From the NCBI GenBank assembly GCA_028292485.1, contig JAQGMG010000046.1, forward strand, positions 1-64,000: a stretch of 64,000 nucleotides of DNA, given 5' to 3'. Under the pieces are notes generated by a model. That model worked only from the letters and a program-made list of their open reading frames with translations, did no database searches and was not told the origin of the DNA. Both the position numbers and the translations under genes were made by a program. Of this stretch, positions 48,215 through 57,304 are shown piece by piece. This stretch comes from Rhodocyclales bacterium (lineage in GTDB: Bacteria; Pseudomonadota; Gammaproteobacteria; Burkholderiales; Rhodocyclaceae). The first letter of the stretch is position 1; every line of letters begins with the position of its first letter.

Positions 48215-48281
48215 GAATAATCTAGTCAGGGTTGCGAGTCACCTCGCGTTGTCAGACAACCGTTTGCCTGGCCGCTTCAGA

Positions 48282-48299
48282 AAGCAGGTTTCGCGCCAT
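48282..48299 (-). promoter_or_regulatory. Sigma-54-type promoter of the nitrite-type channel gene
   Basis: Minus strand TGGCGCGAAACCTGCT has GG and GC ten bases apart. The expected start lies near 48272, 58 bases before the hairpins. The rest of 48128-48472 shows no gene. Confidence 0.6.
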
Positions 48300-48472
48300 T
48301 GCAGTCAGCTGCCGTGGCCACTGCGTTTCATGCGGAATCAAGCGCTTGCATTGCAGTGCCGCAGCACCAGCGGGGTGCGCAATCAATCGGAGTTGGTGCA
48401 GGTTTTCGTGATGCAGTGCAATGCCATGAGGGCTGTGATCCCCGTTGCCCGGTACGTTGCCAACGCACAGAT

Positions 48473-49390
48473 CTAACGCACAAAAGCCTGCGTCAGATAC
48501 GCTGGCGCGCTCTGCCTGCCGACCAGACCACCCACCGCCAGCAGCGCCATCAGGTAAGGCAGCATGATGAGCAATGCGTTCGGCACGTTGATGCCCATCG
48601 CCGGTAGCTGGAACTGCAGCGCTGTCGCGGCGCCGAAGAACAGGCAGGCCAGTACGGTGCGGCCGATCTTCCAGTTGCCGAATATGACAGCGGCAAGCGC
48701 CAGGTAACCGCCACCATTGGTCATGCCTTCGGTGAAGGTGTGGATGTCACCGATGGACAGGAAGCAGCCCGCCAGTGCCGACATGAAGCCGGTGAAGAAC
48801 ACTGCGCCATAGCGGATACGCGTCACCGACAAGCCGGACTTGTCGACCGCACGCGGCTCGGCTCCCGCCGCATGCACGGCCAGACCGAGCGCGGTGTAGC
48901 GCATCACCCAGGCAGCGATGGCCACGACGACCAGCCCCGCGTACAGCAGCCAGGTCTGGTGAAACACTGCGTCGCCGAACCAGGGAATGTCGCCGAGAAA
49001 TGGCGGCGCCCATTTGTCGAGGCCGGGGATCTCCGTGCGCGAGCGGCTGCCAAGGATTGCGCGATATGCGGTTGTCGTGGCGCCGAGTACGAGGATGTTG
49101 ATGCCGATGCCGGTGACGATCTGGTTGGCGCGCAGGGTATTGCTGAGGAAGGCCTGCAACGCCGCAACGGGAATCACGGCGACGATGCCGATGAGCAGGC
49201 CCAGCACGGGGCTGCCTGTGTATAGCGAACCCATGGCGCCGCCGAAGGCGCCCATCAGCATCATGCCCTCGACGCTCATGTTGAGCACGCCGGCACGTTC
49301 GCTGACCAGCTCGCCGGCGGCGCTGAGCAGCAGCGGCATGGCCAGACGTATGCTGGAGCCGGCGAACACCGCGACCATTTCGACGCTCAT
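48473..49390 (-). CDS. BMP-type ABC transporter, permease 2
   Basis: 305-aa inner-membrane permease of the branched-chain/nucleoside (BPD_transp_2) family, with the conserved GELVSERAGVLNMSVEGMMLMGA near residue 25 and INVPNALLIMLPYL at the end. Start at 49390 (MSVEMVAVF). It forms a heterodimer with the preceding permease. Last gene of the operon. Confidence 0.92.
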   Translation of the reverse strand: MSVEMVAVFAGSSIRLAMPLLLSAAGELVSERAGVLNMSVEGMMLMGAFGGAMGSLYTGSPVLGLLIGIVAVIPVAALQAFLSNTLRANQIVTGIGINILVLGATTTAYRAILGSRSRTEIPGLDKWAPPFLGDIPWFGDAVFHQTWLLYAGLVVVAIAAWVMRYTALGLAVHAAGAEPRAVDKSGLSVTRIRYGAVFFTGFMSALAGCFLSIGDIHTFTEGMTNGGGYLALAAVIFGNWKIGRTVLACLFFGAATALQFQLPAMGINVPNALLIMLPYLMALLAVGGLVGRQSAPAYLTQAFVR

Positions 49391-49418
49391 TGCATAGTCC
49401 TCCGCCGCGTGCTCATTC

Positions 49419-50501
49419 TCATTTGCCACTCCTCTTGCGTTCCATCCAGAACGCTGCACCGGCCAGCGTGACGATGATCACCCCCTGGATCACCATGACA
49501 ATGGCACTCGGTATGCCCGCTGCCAGTTCCATGTTGATGCCGCCGGAACGCAGGAAGCCGAACAGCAGCGCGCTGGCGATGACGCCCGGCACCGAGCCGC
49601 GCGCCAGCAGGCCGACGACGAGACCATCGAATCCATAGCCTGACGAGAAGCGCGCTTTGAGGCTGTACTGGTCGCCCTGCAGCATGAATGCACCGGCCAG
49701 CCCGCCGAGCGCGCCGGCGAGAAACAGCACCAGCAGGATCGACGGCACGATGGCGATGCCGGCGCGGCGTGCCGCAACCGGGTTGAGGCCGACAGCGCGC
49801 AGGCGCAAACCGAACACCGTCTTGTCGAGCACGATGGCGACGATCACGGCCAGCACCAGTGCAATCGGCAGACCCCAGTGCAGCGGCATGCTGTAGTCGC
49901 CGGTGAGTAGCGGAATCTTCGTGACTTCCGGAATCTCCAGCGACTCAGGCAGCGTGGCCGTGTTGTGCATCGGCTGGCGCAGCAACGATTCGGACTGCAC
50001 GCACCAATACACCAGCCACACGGCAATGAATGACATCAGCAAAGTGCTGATGACTTCGTTGGTGCCCACTTTCGCCTTGAGCACACCGGCAATGCCGCCC
50101 CACGCGCCACCGGCCAGCGCAGCAGCGATCATTGGCACGATGAAGGGCAGGGGGCCGGGCAGATGGCTGGCGCCGCCGTAGAGACTCATCGCAGTCGCGG
50201 CGATGCCGCCTAGCGCGATCTGCCCCTCGCCACCGACATTGGTGAGGTTGGCGCGATTGGCGAGCACGAAGCCGACACCGACGAGGCCCAATGCCAGCGC
50301 GCGATTGACCGACGCGGCAATCGCATACGGCGAACCCCATGCGCCTTCGGCAAATGCGGAGATGGCATCGGTGAGCGGCACGCCCATGCTGGCAACGAGT
50401 ACGAGGCCCACGAGAATTGCGAAGAGCACGGCGGCGAGCGAGATCCAGATGGCGGTCTGTAGGCGCGCCTGCTGCCAGAGGTTGATGGCCATGGTTGTCA
50501 T
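49419..50501 (-). CDS. BMP-type ABC transporter, permease 1
   Basis: 360 aa. Same family as its neighbour but with the longer N-terminus, NRANLTNVGGEGQIALGGI and RRAGIAIVPSILL. Start at 50501, where CAGGA precedes the ATG; a second ATG three codons later is possible. It follows the ATPase gene after 169 bases that contain a palindromic repeat. Confidence 0.92.
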   Translation of the reverse strand: MTTMAINLWQQARLQTAIWISLAAVLFAILVGLVLVASMGVPLTDAISAFAEGAWGSPYAIAASVNRALALGLVGVGFVLANRANLTNVGGEGQIALGGIAATAMSLYGGASHLPGPLPFIVPMIAAALAGGAWGGIAGVLKAKVGTNEVISTLLMSFIAVWLVYWCVQSESLLRQPMHNTATLPESLEIPEVTKIPLLTGDYSMPLHWGLPIALVLAVIVAIVLDKTVFGLRLRAVGLNPVAARRAGIAIVPSILLVLFLAGALGGLAGAFMLQGDQYSLKARFSSGYGFDGLVVGLLARGSVPGVIASALLFGFLRSGGINMELAAGIPSAIVMVIQGVIIVTLAGAAFWMERKRSGK

Positions 50502-50548
50502 TGCGGAATCCTGCTGGCAAGTAGTCCGGTGCCAGAACACTCCACTTC

Positions 50549-50623
50549 GTCATTCCCGCGAAAGCGGGAATCCACTTGCCGGGACCGCCCGTAGAAGTGG
50601 ATCCCCGCTTTCGCGGGAATGAC
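50549..50623. repeat. Palindromic repeat inside the BMP transporter operon
   Basis: 75 bp, same family as 19553-19631 and 56181-56259: GTCATTCCCGCGAAAGCGGG, a variable centre, and the inverse. It lies between ATPase and permease genes, where it may lower downstream expression. Confidence 0.85.
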
Positions 50624-50670
50624 GGAAAGGATTTTTTTGTCCGGGCTCGTCATCACTGTCCAGTTCGTGC

Positions 50671-52305
50671 TCATTCCACATGCCCCGCCATCATCGCGCC
50701 AATGCGCTCACGCTCGCTCGCATGCGCCACGCAGTGACCCATGATGCGGCCGCGATAAAGCACCACGATGCGATCCGCGATGCTGATCAGCTCATCGAGT
50801 TCGGATGAAATCAGCAGCACGCCGACACCGCGCTCGCAGGCCTTGCGGATCTGTCCATACACCGCTTCAACGGCGCCGACATCGAGCCCCCGTGTTGGCT
50901 GCGCAGCCAACAGGAACACCAGTCCCTGCGTGGTCAGCTCGCGACCGAGCACGGCCTTCTGCTGGTTGCCGCCGGAGAGGCTGCTGAAGGCAATGTCAGG
51001 CCCAGCCGCACGCACATCGAATTCCTGCATCAGTGCGCGTGCCTTGTCGCGCAGGGCAGTGCGATCGAGCAGGCCCCAGTGCCTGAAATCATCCAGCCGA
51101 TTGAGGAACAGGTTCTCCGCGAGGCTCATGCCGGTGACGCAGGCCACCGCGTGACGATCTTCCGGCACCACGCCCACGCCGGTCGCCGTGATCTCCTGCG
51201 GCGATCTGTTTGTCATGTTCTTGCTGGCGACGAAGAAGCGCCCGTCACTGGCGGTCAGCATGCCGGAGAGCACGGCCGCAAGCTCGCTCTGGCCATTACC
51301 TTCCACGCCGGCGATGCCGACGATCTCACCGCGATTGACGATCAGCGTGAAGTTGTCGAGTCGTGCCACGCCTTCTGCATCGCGCACGGTGAGGCCGTTG
51401 ATCTGCACGATCTCGTCGTCGATTTTTTCGGTGGTTGCTGCACTGCCCGCATCGGCTTCCTCGGCAAGCTCGCCGAACATGGCGCTTGCCGAAGCGTCGA
51501 GGCCTGCGAGGTCGCGCTGGATCATCGCGCGCACCAGCAGGTCGATTTCATTCGCGGGCTTGTTCGACGTGGCAACGACACGGCCACCACGTAATACAGT
51601 CACGCGATGCGCAACCTTCTTTATCTCTGCCAGCTTGTGCGTCACCAGCACTACGCCGCAGCCTTGCGCAGCCACGCGCTGGCATACCGTCAGCAAGCCT
51701 TCGATCTCGGCGGGCAGCAGCACCGCAGTCGGCTCGTCGAGCACCAGCAGGCGCGGCTCGCGCATCAGGCACTTGACGATCTCGACACGCTGGCGCTCAC
51801 CGACTGACAGATCACGGATACGCGCGAATGGATCGAGTGCAAGGCCGTAGTGTTCTGACAGCTGCCGCACACGCTGCGCACATTCGGCGCGCTTCAATAT
51901 GCCACGCGCCTGGCCGAGCAACAGGTTGTCTACCACGCTCAGATCGGGCACCAGACTGAAATGCTGGTGCACCATCGCAATGCCCTGCGTCAGCGCCGCG
52001 GCCGGTCCGGCGGGGCGGTAGTCCTGGCCGCCGAACTGCATGCTGCCGTCATCCGGTTTGTACACGCCGAAGATGAGATTGCACAGGGTCGATTTGCCCG
52101 CTCCGTTCTCGCCGAGCAGGCAGTGGATCTCGCCGGTGGCGATCTCCACCGACACATCCGAGAGCGCCTGCAGCGAACCGAAGCGCTTGCTCATGCCGCG
52201 CAGCGACAGCAGCGGCTGCAGTTTACTTACATCTGCCGCTGCTGTTGCTGGCGTGCCTGAGTTGCTTGAGGTGCCCATCTCGACCGGATCGGCCAACTGC
52301 ATCAT
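50671..52305 (-). CDS. BMP-type ABC transporter, tandem ATP-binding protein
   Basis: 544 aa with two ABC domains. Domain 1 has Walker A GENGAGKST, signature LSVGERQR and Walker B LLVLDEP. Domain 2 has the degenerate Walker A GVEGNGQSE, signature LSGGNQQK and a changed Walker B end (VFLLAAQPTRGLD). This pattern is normal for nucleoside/sugar importers. Start at 52305, where the ATG overlaps the TGA of the binding-protein gene. Confidence 0.93.
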   Translation of the reverse strand: MMQLADPVEMGTSSNSGTPATAAADVSKLQPLLSLRGMSKRFGSLQALSDVSVEIATGEIHCLLGENGAGKSTLCNLIFGVYKPDDGSMQFGGQDYRPAGPAAALTQGIAMVHQHFSLVPDLSVVDNLLLGQARGILKRAECAQRVRQLSEHYGLALDPFARIRDLSVGERQRVEIVKCLMREPRLLVLDEPTAVLLPAEIEGLLTVCQRVAAQGCGVVLVTHKLAEIKKVAHRVTVLRGGRVVATSNKPANEIDLLVRAMIQRDLAGLDASASAMFGELAEEADAGSAATTEKIDDEIVQINGLTVRDAEGVARLDNFTLIVNRGEIVGIAGVEGNGQSELAAVLSGMLTASDGRFFVASKNMTNRSPQEITATGVGVVPEDRHAVACVTGMSLAENLFLNRLDDFRHWGLLDRTALRDKARALMQEFDVRAAGPDIAFSSLSGGNQQKAVLGRELTTQGLVFLLAAQPTRGLDVGAVEAVYGQIRKACERGVGVLLISSELDELISIADRIVVLYRGRIMGHCVAHASERERIGAMMAGHVE

Positions 52306-53306
52306 CAGCCCTCGAGCACCTTGATCTTGCCGTCGAGAATGTCTTTCTGGATCGCATCGAGCTTCTTCTTCATTTCCGGCGTCGCGCCACACACCACCAT
52401 GCCGGAAGCCTTCGGGCCCATCGCCAGACCGAATGGTTTGTAGCCGGCTTTCCATGTGCCATTTACCGCTTCCTTGATGGCGTATTCCACCTGATAGCCG
52501 ACACCGGTGATGCTGTAGCCGAGGTATAGCGGGTCGGTGCCGCAACGGTCCGTGTAGCTGCCGATGATGTGCGTGCCCTTTTCCTTGGCTGCCTGTTCCA
52601 TGCCACGCAGGCCGAGGTTCAGGATGTGATAGTGGATGTCCGCGCCCTGCGCGATGGCCGCCAGCGTGCCTTCCTTGGACTTGGCGACATCGTCGAAGTC
52701 ACCCGTGAAAGACATGAAGTACTTGATCTTCGGGTTGATGTATTTCGCACCGTTACCAAACTCCGTACCGGCATTCACGATGGGCGGAATTTCCAGCCCG
52801 CCGATGTAGCTCAGCGCGCCCGTTTTGCTGAGCATCGCTGCTGCGGCGCCTGCCACGAACGCAATCTCGGCCTGCTTCACGTCATAGCCCGCAACGTTCG
52901 CCATCGGTTCGCTCTTGTTGCCACCGATGATGGAGAATTTTGTATTCGGGAAGCGCTTGGCCACCTTCATCAGCGCTGCCTGCGTCTGCCCGCCGATGCC
53001 GATCACCAGCGCGTTCTTCGTCGCCAGCGTGGTCAACGCCTGCTCCATATCCGCGTCCTTGATGTTCTCGATCATCTGCACCTTGATCTTGCTGCCCAGT
53101 TCCTTCTCGGTCGCCTTCAGGCCGTCGTAGCCGGACTCCATCCAGCCCTTGTCGGTCTTCGAGCCGGGCAGCAGCACACCAACGTTCAGTGTGTCAGCGG
53201 CGAATGCGCTTGACGCCGCAGACAGCGCGAGCCCCGCCAGCAGACCGAGTACAGATGTGTGTAATGCCGATGACATGCGACGGTGCGCAGATAACAGGTT
53301 GAGCAT
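52305..53306 (-). CDS. BMP family substrate-binding protein
   Basis: 333 aa with a signal peptide ending near SSAFAAD and no lipobox, so a soluble periplasmic protein. BMP (PmrA/Med-like) motifs: VGVLLPGSKTDKGWMESGYDGL and VIGIGGQTQAALMKVA. Family ligands are nucleosides, purines or related N-heterocycles. Start at 53306 with GGAAG upstream. First gene of the importer operon, divergent from the amidase. Confidence 0.92.
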   Translation of the reverse strand: MLNLLSAHRRMSSALHTSVLGLLAGLALSAASSAFAADTLNVGVLLPGSKTDKGWMESGYDGLKATEKELGSKIKVQMIENIKDADMEQALTTLATKNALVIGIGGQTQAALMKVAKRFPNTKFSIIGGNKSEPMANVAGYDVKQAEIAFVAGAAAAMLSKTGALSYIGGLEIPPIVNAGTEFGNGAKYINPKIKYFMSFTGDFDDVAKSKEGTLAAIAQGADIHYHILNLGLRGMEQAAKEKGTHIIGSYTDRCGTDPLYLGYSITGVGYQVEYAIKEAVNGTWKAGYKPFGLAMGPKASGMVVCGATPEMKKKLDAIQKDILDGKIKVLEG

Positions 53307-53537
53307 TGCATCTTCCTTTCTTGCAGCAGGGCAGGGACGTCGTGGAGGGTGATAGATGCGCGATACGCATCGCATCGACCGACTGCCAAGCCCTAAGCAT
53401 GGAGAGTGCCAGTCAGCGCAAAGCCACCCGTGTCCTTTGCTTGCGGCGAATTGCACGATCCGGCACCCGGATCACGCAATGGTCTTGCGCCCAAGCGTGG
53501 AGCAGGAAACACACGATGGCGCACTCGTGTGATGCAT

Positions 53538-53554
53538 ATTCAAGTAACTTGAAT
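53538..53554. promoter_or_regulatory. Inverted repeat, candidate operator
   Basis: ATTCAAG-TAA-CTTGAAT, perfect 7-base arms, in the ~460-base divergent gap between the BMP operon and the amidase gene. A candidate site for the XRE-cupin regulator encoded downstream. Confidence 0.45.
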
Positions 53555-53670
53555 GAATCCATTACGCTGTCGCGACAAGCCATGGCAATACGCAAAAACG
53601 CCTGATGACGCTGTGCGACAGGCGCGATGCTGGTGCGCTACTGCACGTTCATGGCAAGCGCAGATGCATG

Positions 53671-53689
53671 GACATATATGGCATATGTC
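53671..53689. promoter_or_regulatory. Inverted repeat overlapping the amidase promoter
   Basis: GACATAT-ATGGC-ATATGTC, perfect 7-base arms. It covers the -24 element of the sigma-54-like site, so a bound protein could block the promoter. Confidence 0.5.
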
Positions 53690-53694
53690 TTGCT
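53679..53694 (+). promoter_or_regulatory. Sigma-54-type promoter of the amidase gene
   Basis: TGGCATATGTCTTGCT: GG and GC ten bases apart, with TGGCA and TTGC elements. Expected start near 53705, which favours translation from the ATG at 53769. Confidence 0.65.
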
Positions 53695-53768
53695 CGACAT
53701 GATTCACAGGAAATGCCATGTATTCAGAGCGCAGCCGGCTTCTGGATGCGCTCGTACGAGGAGTCTTG

Positions 53769-55217
53769 ATGAACCAGGAAGTGACATCAGCCACCCGCAC
53801 GCATCCGCTCGATGCCGACCTCGCAACGATGGCGGCTGCCGTGCGCAATGGCGAGATCACAGCCCTCGCGCTGATAGATGCTTCCCTCGCGCGCGTCGCG
53901 CAACTCGATCCCGCACTGCATGCTTTCTGCACGCTGACTGCCGATGCCGCCCGCGAAGAAGCGCGACGGGTCGACGCACATATTGCACGCGGTGAAACAG
54001 TTGGCCCGCTGGCAGGCATCCCCGTCGCCATCAAGGATCTCGTTTGCACGAAGGGCGTGCTCACCACCTTCGGCTCGCGGCTTTACGCTGACCATGTGCC
54101 CGATGAGGACGACGTGGTCGTCGAACGCCTCAAGGCGGCGGGCGCCATCGTCATCGGCAAGACCAACACCTCCGAATTCGGTTACGGCGCGGTCGGCCAC
54201 AACCCCCTGTTCGAAACCACGCGCAACCCGTGGAATACTGCGTTGACGCCGGGCGGCTCCAGCGCAGGCTCGGCAGTCGCCGTTGCCACCGGCATGGTGC
54301 CGCTCGCCATTGGCAGCGATGGTGGCGGCTCGGTGCGTGTGCCGGCCGCACTGTGTGGCATCTTCGGCATCAAGCCTTCGTGGGGAAGAGTGCCGGTGTA
54401 TCCCGGCTGTCGCGACGAACGCTATCCCGGCATCTCCAGTTGGGAGTCGCTCGAACACATCGGCCCGCTCACGCGCACTGCGGCAGATGCTGCACTGGCG
54501 ATGTCCGTGCTCGCAGGGCCGACGTCGCGTGACCGGCATTCGATCCCCGCCGAGAGTAATGACTGGAGCATACGGCCTGCTGAAACACTGCGCGGTGCGC
54601 GCCTGGCGCTGAGCATCGATCTCGGTCATGCGACAGTCGACGCGGAGGTACGCGCCGCCACGCAGCTGGCGGCCGAGCGCCTGGCGCACGTGCTTGGCTG
54701 CCGACTGGAAACAGCGCACCCCGGCATTGCGCCAACCCAGCCCATGTTCGAAACCCTGGTCGCGCTCGACACCGACCGCCAGGGCTTGCGTGAACTCGCC
54801 GCCGCCAAGCGCATCAAGCTCGGTGGCTGGCTCGGCCACCTCGTCGATCATCCGTGGACCGCCGACGACTTCACGTACGCCATCGTCGAGCGCAAACGCA
54901 TCGTCAACGCCGTGTGGCGCTTCATGGAGCATCACGACTTCCTGCTCACACCGACAACCGCTGCACCGGCGTTCGCGCTCGACGTTGACGGCCCGGACGA
55001 AATCGATGGCAACAAGGTCGTACGCACGGCCTGGCTGGCTTTTTCCGCCATCGCCAATCTCACGGGCTTGCCTGCTGCATCCGTGCCCATCGGCCTGACG
55101 CGCGACGGCCGCCCGATTGGTTTGCAGATCATGGGCAAACACCTCGATGACAGAGGAGTGCTTGCGCTATCGGCTATTGTGGAATCGCTTTATCCGATGA
55201 CAATGCCACCTGTTTGA
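53769..55217 (+). CDS. Amidase signature family enzyme
   Basis: 482 aa. The Ser-cisSer-Lys triad is intact: Lys in AIKDLV, cis-Ser in TPGGSSAGSA and the nucleophile region GSDGGGSVR. Family members include AtzF/AtzE-like allophanate or carboxybiuret hydrolases and many others; the substrate here is unknown. The start at 53769 (MNQEV) has GAGGAG at good spacing; an ATG at 53718 would leave almost no leader after the predicted sigma-54 start site. With the BMP importer and the isochorismatase-like hydrolase it probably breaks down an imported nitrogen compound. Confidence 0.9.
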   Translation: MNQEVTSATRTHPLDADLATMAAAVRNGEITALALIDASLARVAQLDPALHAFCTLTADAAREEARRVDAHIARGETVGPLAGIPVAIKDLVCTKGVLTTFGSRLYADHVPDEDDVVVERLKAAGAIVIGKTNTSEFGYGAVGHNPLFETTRNPWNTALTPGGSSAGSAVAVATGMVPLAIGSDGGGSVRVPAALCGIFGIKPSWGRVPVYPGCRDERYPGISSWESLEHIGPLTRTAADAALAMSVLAGPTSRDRHSIPAESNDWSIRPAETLRGARLALSIDLGHATVDAEVRAATQLAAERLAHVLGCRLETAHPGIAPTQPMFETLVALDTDRQGLRELAAAKRIKLGGWLGHLVDHPWTADDFTYAIVERKRIVNAVWRFMEHHDFLLTPTTAAPAFALDVDGPDEIDGNKVVRTAWLAFSAIANLTGLPAASVPIGLTRDGRPIGLQIMGKHLDDRGVLALSAIVESLYPMTMPPV

Positions 55218-55238
55218 ATCGAGGTGCTCACCTGTAAC

Positions 55239-55326
55239 CGTTCGTGCTGAGCGTAGTGCAACGGAGTCGAAGCATGCGCATGGGGGCCCACACTTCGACT
55301 CCGTTGCACTACGCTCAGTGCGAACG
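55239..55326. repeat. Long inverted repeat (CGTTCG... family)
   Basis: 34-base arms with two mismatches: GCGTAGTGCAACGGAGTCGA in the left arm and its inverse in the right. It fills the gap between the amidase and the regulator gene and would form a strong hairpin. Confidence 0.85.
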
Positions 55327-55366
55327 CGTTTTCGAGTGCGCGCAGCTTGATGAAACCGGAGATGCA

Positions 55367-56131
55367 ATGGTAACGAAGAAGACAATAACTAAAACGAAAC
55401 CAGCGGCAGCCAAAGCGGGCACAGTCAAAGCCACGCCTGCAAAAACCGCGAAGGTGAAATCCCCTGCGAAACCAGTTGCGGCCAAACCAAAAGCCGCACC
55501 CAAACAGAAGGTCGCAAGCAAGCCCCACGCGAAACTCAAATCACCCGCCACCGAACCCACGGCCAAACGCGACGACATGCAGATCGGTGGCCGCCTCAAG
55601 CATGCCCGCCTGCTGGCAGGCATCCGCATGCGCGAGCTCGCCGAAAAAGTCGGTTGTACCGAAAGCATGATCTCCAAGCTCGAAAGCGGCCGCGTCGTGC
55701 CCTCGCTGCCCATGCTGCAGCGACTCGTCGATGCGCTCGACCGCGATCTCGCATCGTTCTTCGGATCAGACCCGAATTCACCCGGCATCATCCAGCGCGC
55801 TGGCGAACGCTCAATCGCTTACACCGATCCCATCCGCAAGGGCACCGGCATCAGCTATGAACGCCTTGTCCCCTTCGGCGCGGGCAACCTGCTCGAATGC
55901 AATATTCATGTCATCGAGCCCGACGGTGCTAAGCAGGACCCGATCACTCACCAGGGCGAAACAGTCGGCTACGTCGTCGAGGGTCAACTCGAACTCACCG
56001 TCGAAACCACGCTGTACAAGCTCGCCGTCGGCGATTCCTTCTTCTTCAAGAATCATCTGACCAACAGCTACCGCAATCCGGGCCCGGGCGTCACGCGCGT
56101 GCTGTGGGTCAACACGCCACAAGTTCATTGA
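55367..56131 (+). CDS. XRE-family regulator with C-terminal cupin
   Basis: 254 aa. Residues 1-70 are a low-complexity Lys/Ala/Pro tail (KTKPAAAKAG, KPKAAPKQK). The helix-turn-helix lies near 75-130 (RLKHARLLAGIRMRELAEKV) and a cupin near 180-250 (NIHVIEPDGAKQDPITHQGE). This architecture usually controls nearby catabolic or transport genes in response to a small ligand. CCGGAG precedes the ATG at 55367. It is a likely regulator of the amidase and BMP operons. The basic N-terminal tail is unusual for the family. Confidence 0.9.
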   Translation: MVTKKTITKTKPAAAKAGTVKATPAKTAKVKSPAKPVAAKPKAAPKQKVASKPHAKLKSPATEPTAKRDDMQIGGRLKHARLLAGIRMRELAEKVGCTESMISKLESGRVVPSLPMLQRLVDALDRDLASFFGSDPNSPGIIQRAGERSIAYTDPIRKGTGISYERLVPFGAGNLLECNIHVIEPDGAKQDPITHQGETVGYVVEGQLELTVETTLYKLAVGDSFFFKNHLTNSYRNPGPGVTRVLWVNTPQVH

Positions 56132-56180
56132 TAACGATCAAAAATTAAAGTCGCACTTTCAATACAGGAATCTTCAATCC

Positions 56181-56259
56181 GTCATTCCCGCGAAAGCGGG
56201 AATCCACTTGGTGGCACGGCCCTCACGTAGAGGTGGATTCCCGCTTTCGCGAGAATGAC
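56181..56259. repeat. Palindromic repeat upstream of the hydrolase gene
   Basis: 79 bp; GTCATTCCCGCGAAAGCGGG at the left and its inverse (one change) at the right. Same family as 19553, 23306 and 50549. Confidence 0.85.
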
Positions 56260-56281
56260 AGGCAATTTGGCGGAGAAAACG

Positions 56282-57067
56282 ATGAGCACGTTTGACAGTC
56301 AGGAAGTACCAGGCCAACTCGGCATCGCCTCCAACTATCACTGGAAAGCCGCACCCACCCTCGTCGATATGGCAATGCCATCACCCACACCACGACCGAT
56401 AGAAATACAGGCCGAACCCCAAAACATCCGCATCGATCTCAACCGTACCGCCATCCTCATCATCGATATGCAGAATGACTTCTGCATGCAAGGCGGCTGG
56501 GTGGACGCCATCGGTGGCGACTACCAGAGCGACCGCGCACCCATCGCTCCGCTGCAGAAACTCCTGCCCGCATTACGCAAAGCCGACGTGCCAATCATCT
56601 GGCTCAACTGGGGCAACCGCCCCGACCTCGCCAATATGCCGCCCAACCAGATCCATCTCTACAAACCCAAAGGCAGCGGCATAGGCCTCGGCGATCCGCT
56701 ACCGGGCGGCGGCGGAGCAGTGCTGCAGAAAGACGCGTGGGCCGCAGCCATCGTCGACGAACTCGCACCGCTGCCCGGTGACATCAAAGTCGACAAGCAC
56801 CGCATCAGCGGCTTCTGGGACACGCCGCTCGACAGCATCCTGCGCAACCTTGGCATCCGAACCATCCTGTTCGCGGGTGTCAATACCGATCAATGTGTAT
56901 TGCATAGCCTGACCGACGCCAATTTTCTCGGTTACGGCTGTGTGCTGCTGGAGGATTGCTGCGCGACGAGTTCGCCTGCGTTCTGCACGGAGGCGACGAT
57001 CTGGAACGTGAAGAAGTGCTTCGGGTTTGTGACGGGCTCGGCACGTGTGTTGGCTGCCCTACGGTGA
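56282..57067 (+). CDS. Isochorismatase-family cysteine hydrolase (biuret/ureidoacrylate amidohydrolase-like)
   Basis: 261 aa. Catalytic Asp-Lys-Cys: Asp in IIDMQNDF (near residue 68), Lys in VDKHRISGFWD or nearby, and Cys in NTDQCVLHS (near 204). The long N-terminal region and DMQNDFCMQGGW match the biuret hydrolase/RutB group, which splits ureido amides. Start at 56282, after GGAG. It lies in the same run as amidase and regulator, so a role in ureide-type nitrogen scavenging is inferred. Confidence 0.88.
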   Translation: MSTFDSQEVPGQLGIASNYHWKAAPTLVDMAMPSPTPRPIEIQAEPQNIRIDLNRTAILIIDMQNDFCMQGGWVDAIGGDYQSDRAPIAPLQKLLPALRKADVPIIWLNWGNRPDLANMPPNQIHLYKPKGSGIGLGDPLPGGGGAVLQKDAWAAAIVDELAPLPGDIKVDKHRISGFWDTPLDSILRNLGIRTILFAGVNTDQCVLHSLTDANFLGYGCVLLEDCCATSSPAFCTEATIWNVKKCFGFVTGSARVLAALR

Positions 57068-57304
57068 TGAGACATGCCGGGCCATAGCGTTGAAGGGCCG
57101 ATGGCGACATGCTATCTTTTGGGCGTCGAGAAAGGGCAGGATCGGTAAATGGTAAGCCCGGTCCCTTCTTCATTGAAGAACCTGTTCTGCATCTGTGAGA
57201 ACCCGCGACAAGCTTGTGGCGTGCTGTACGCCGCTGGCTTGTTCGTGCGCGTCCTTTGATGATGCCCCGCGACACGAGCAAGCCCTTTTATCAAAGGAAT
57301 TGCT

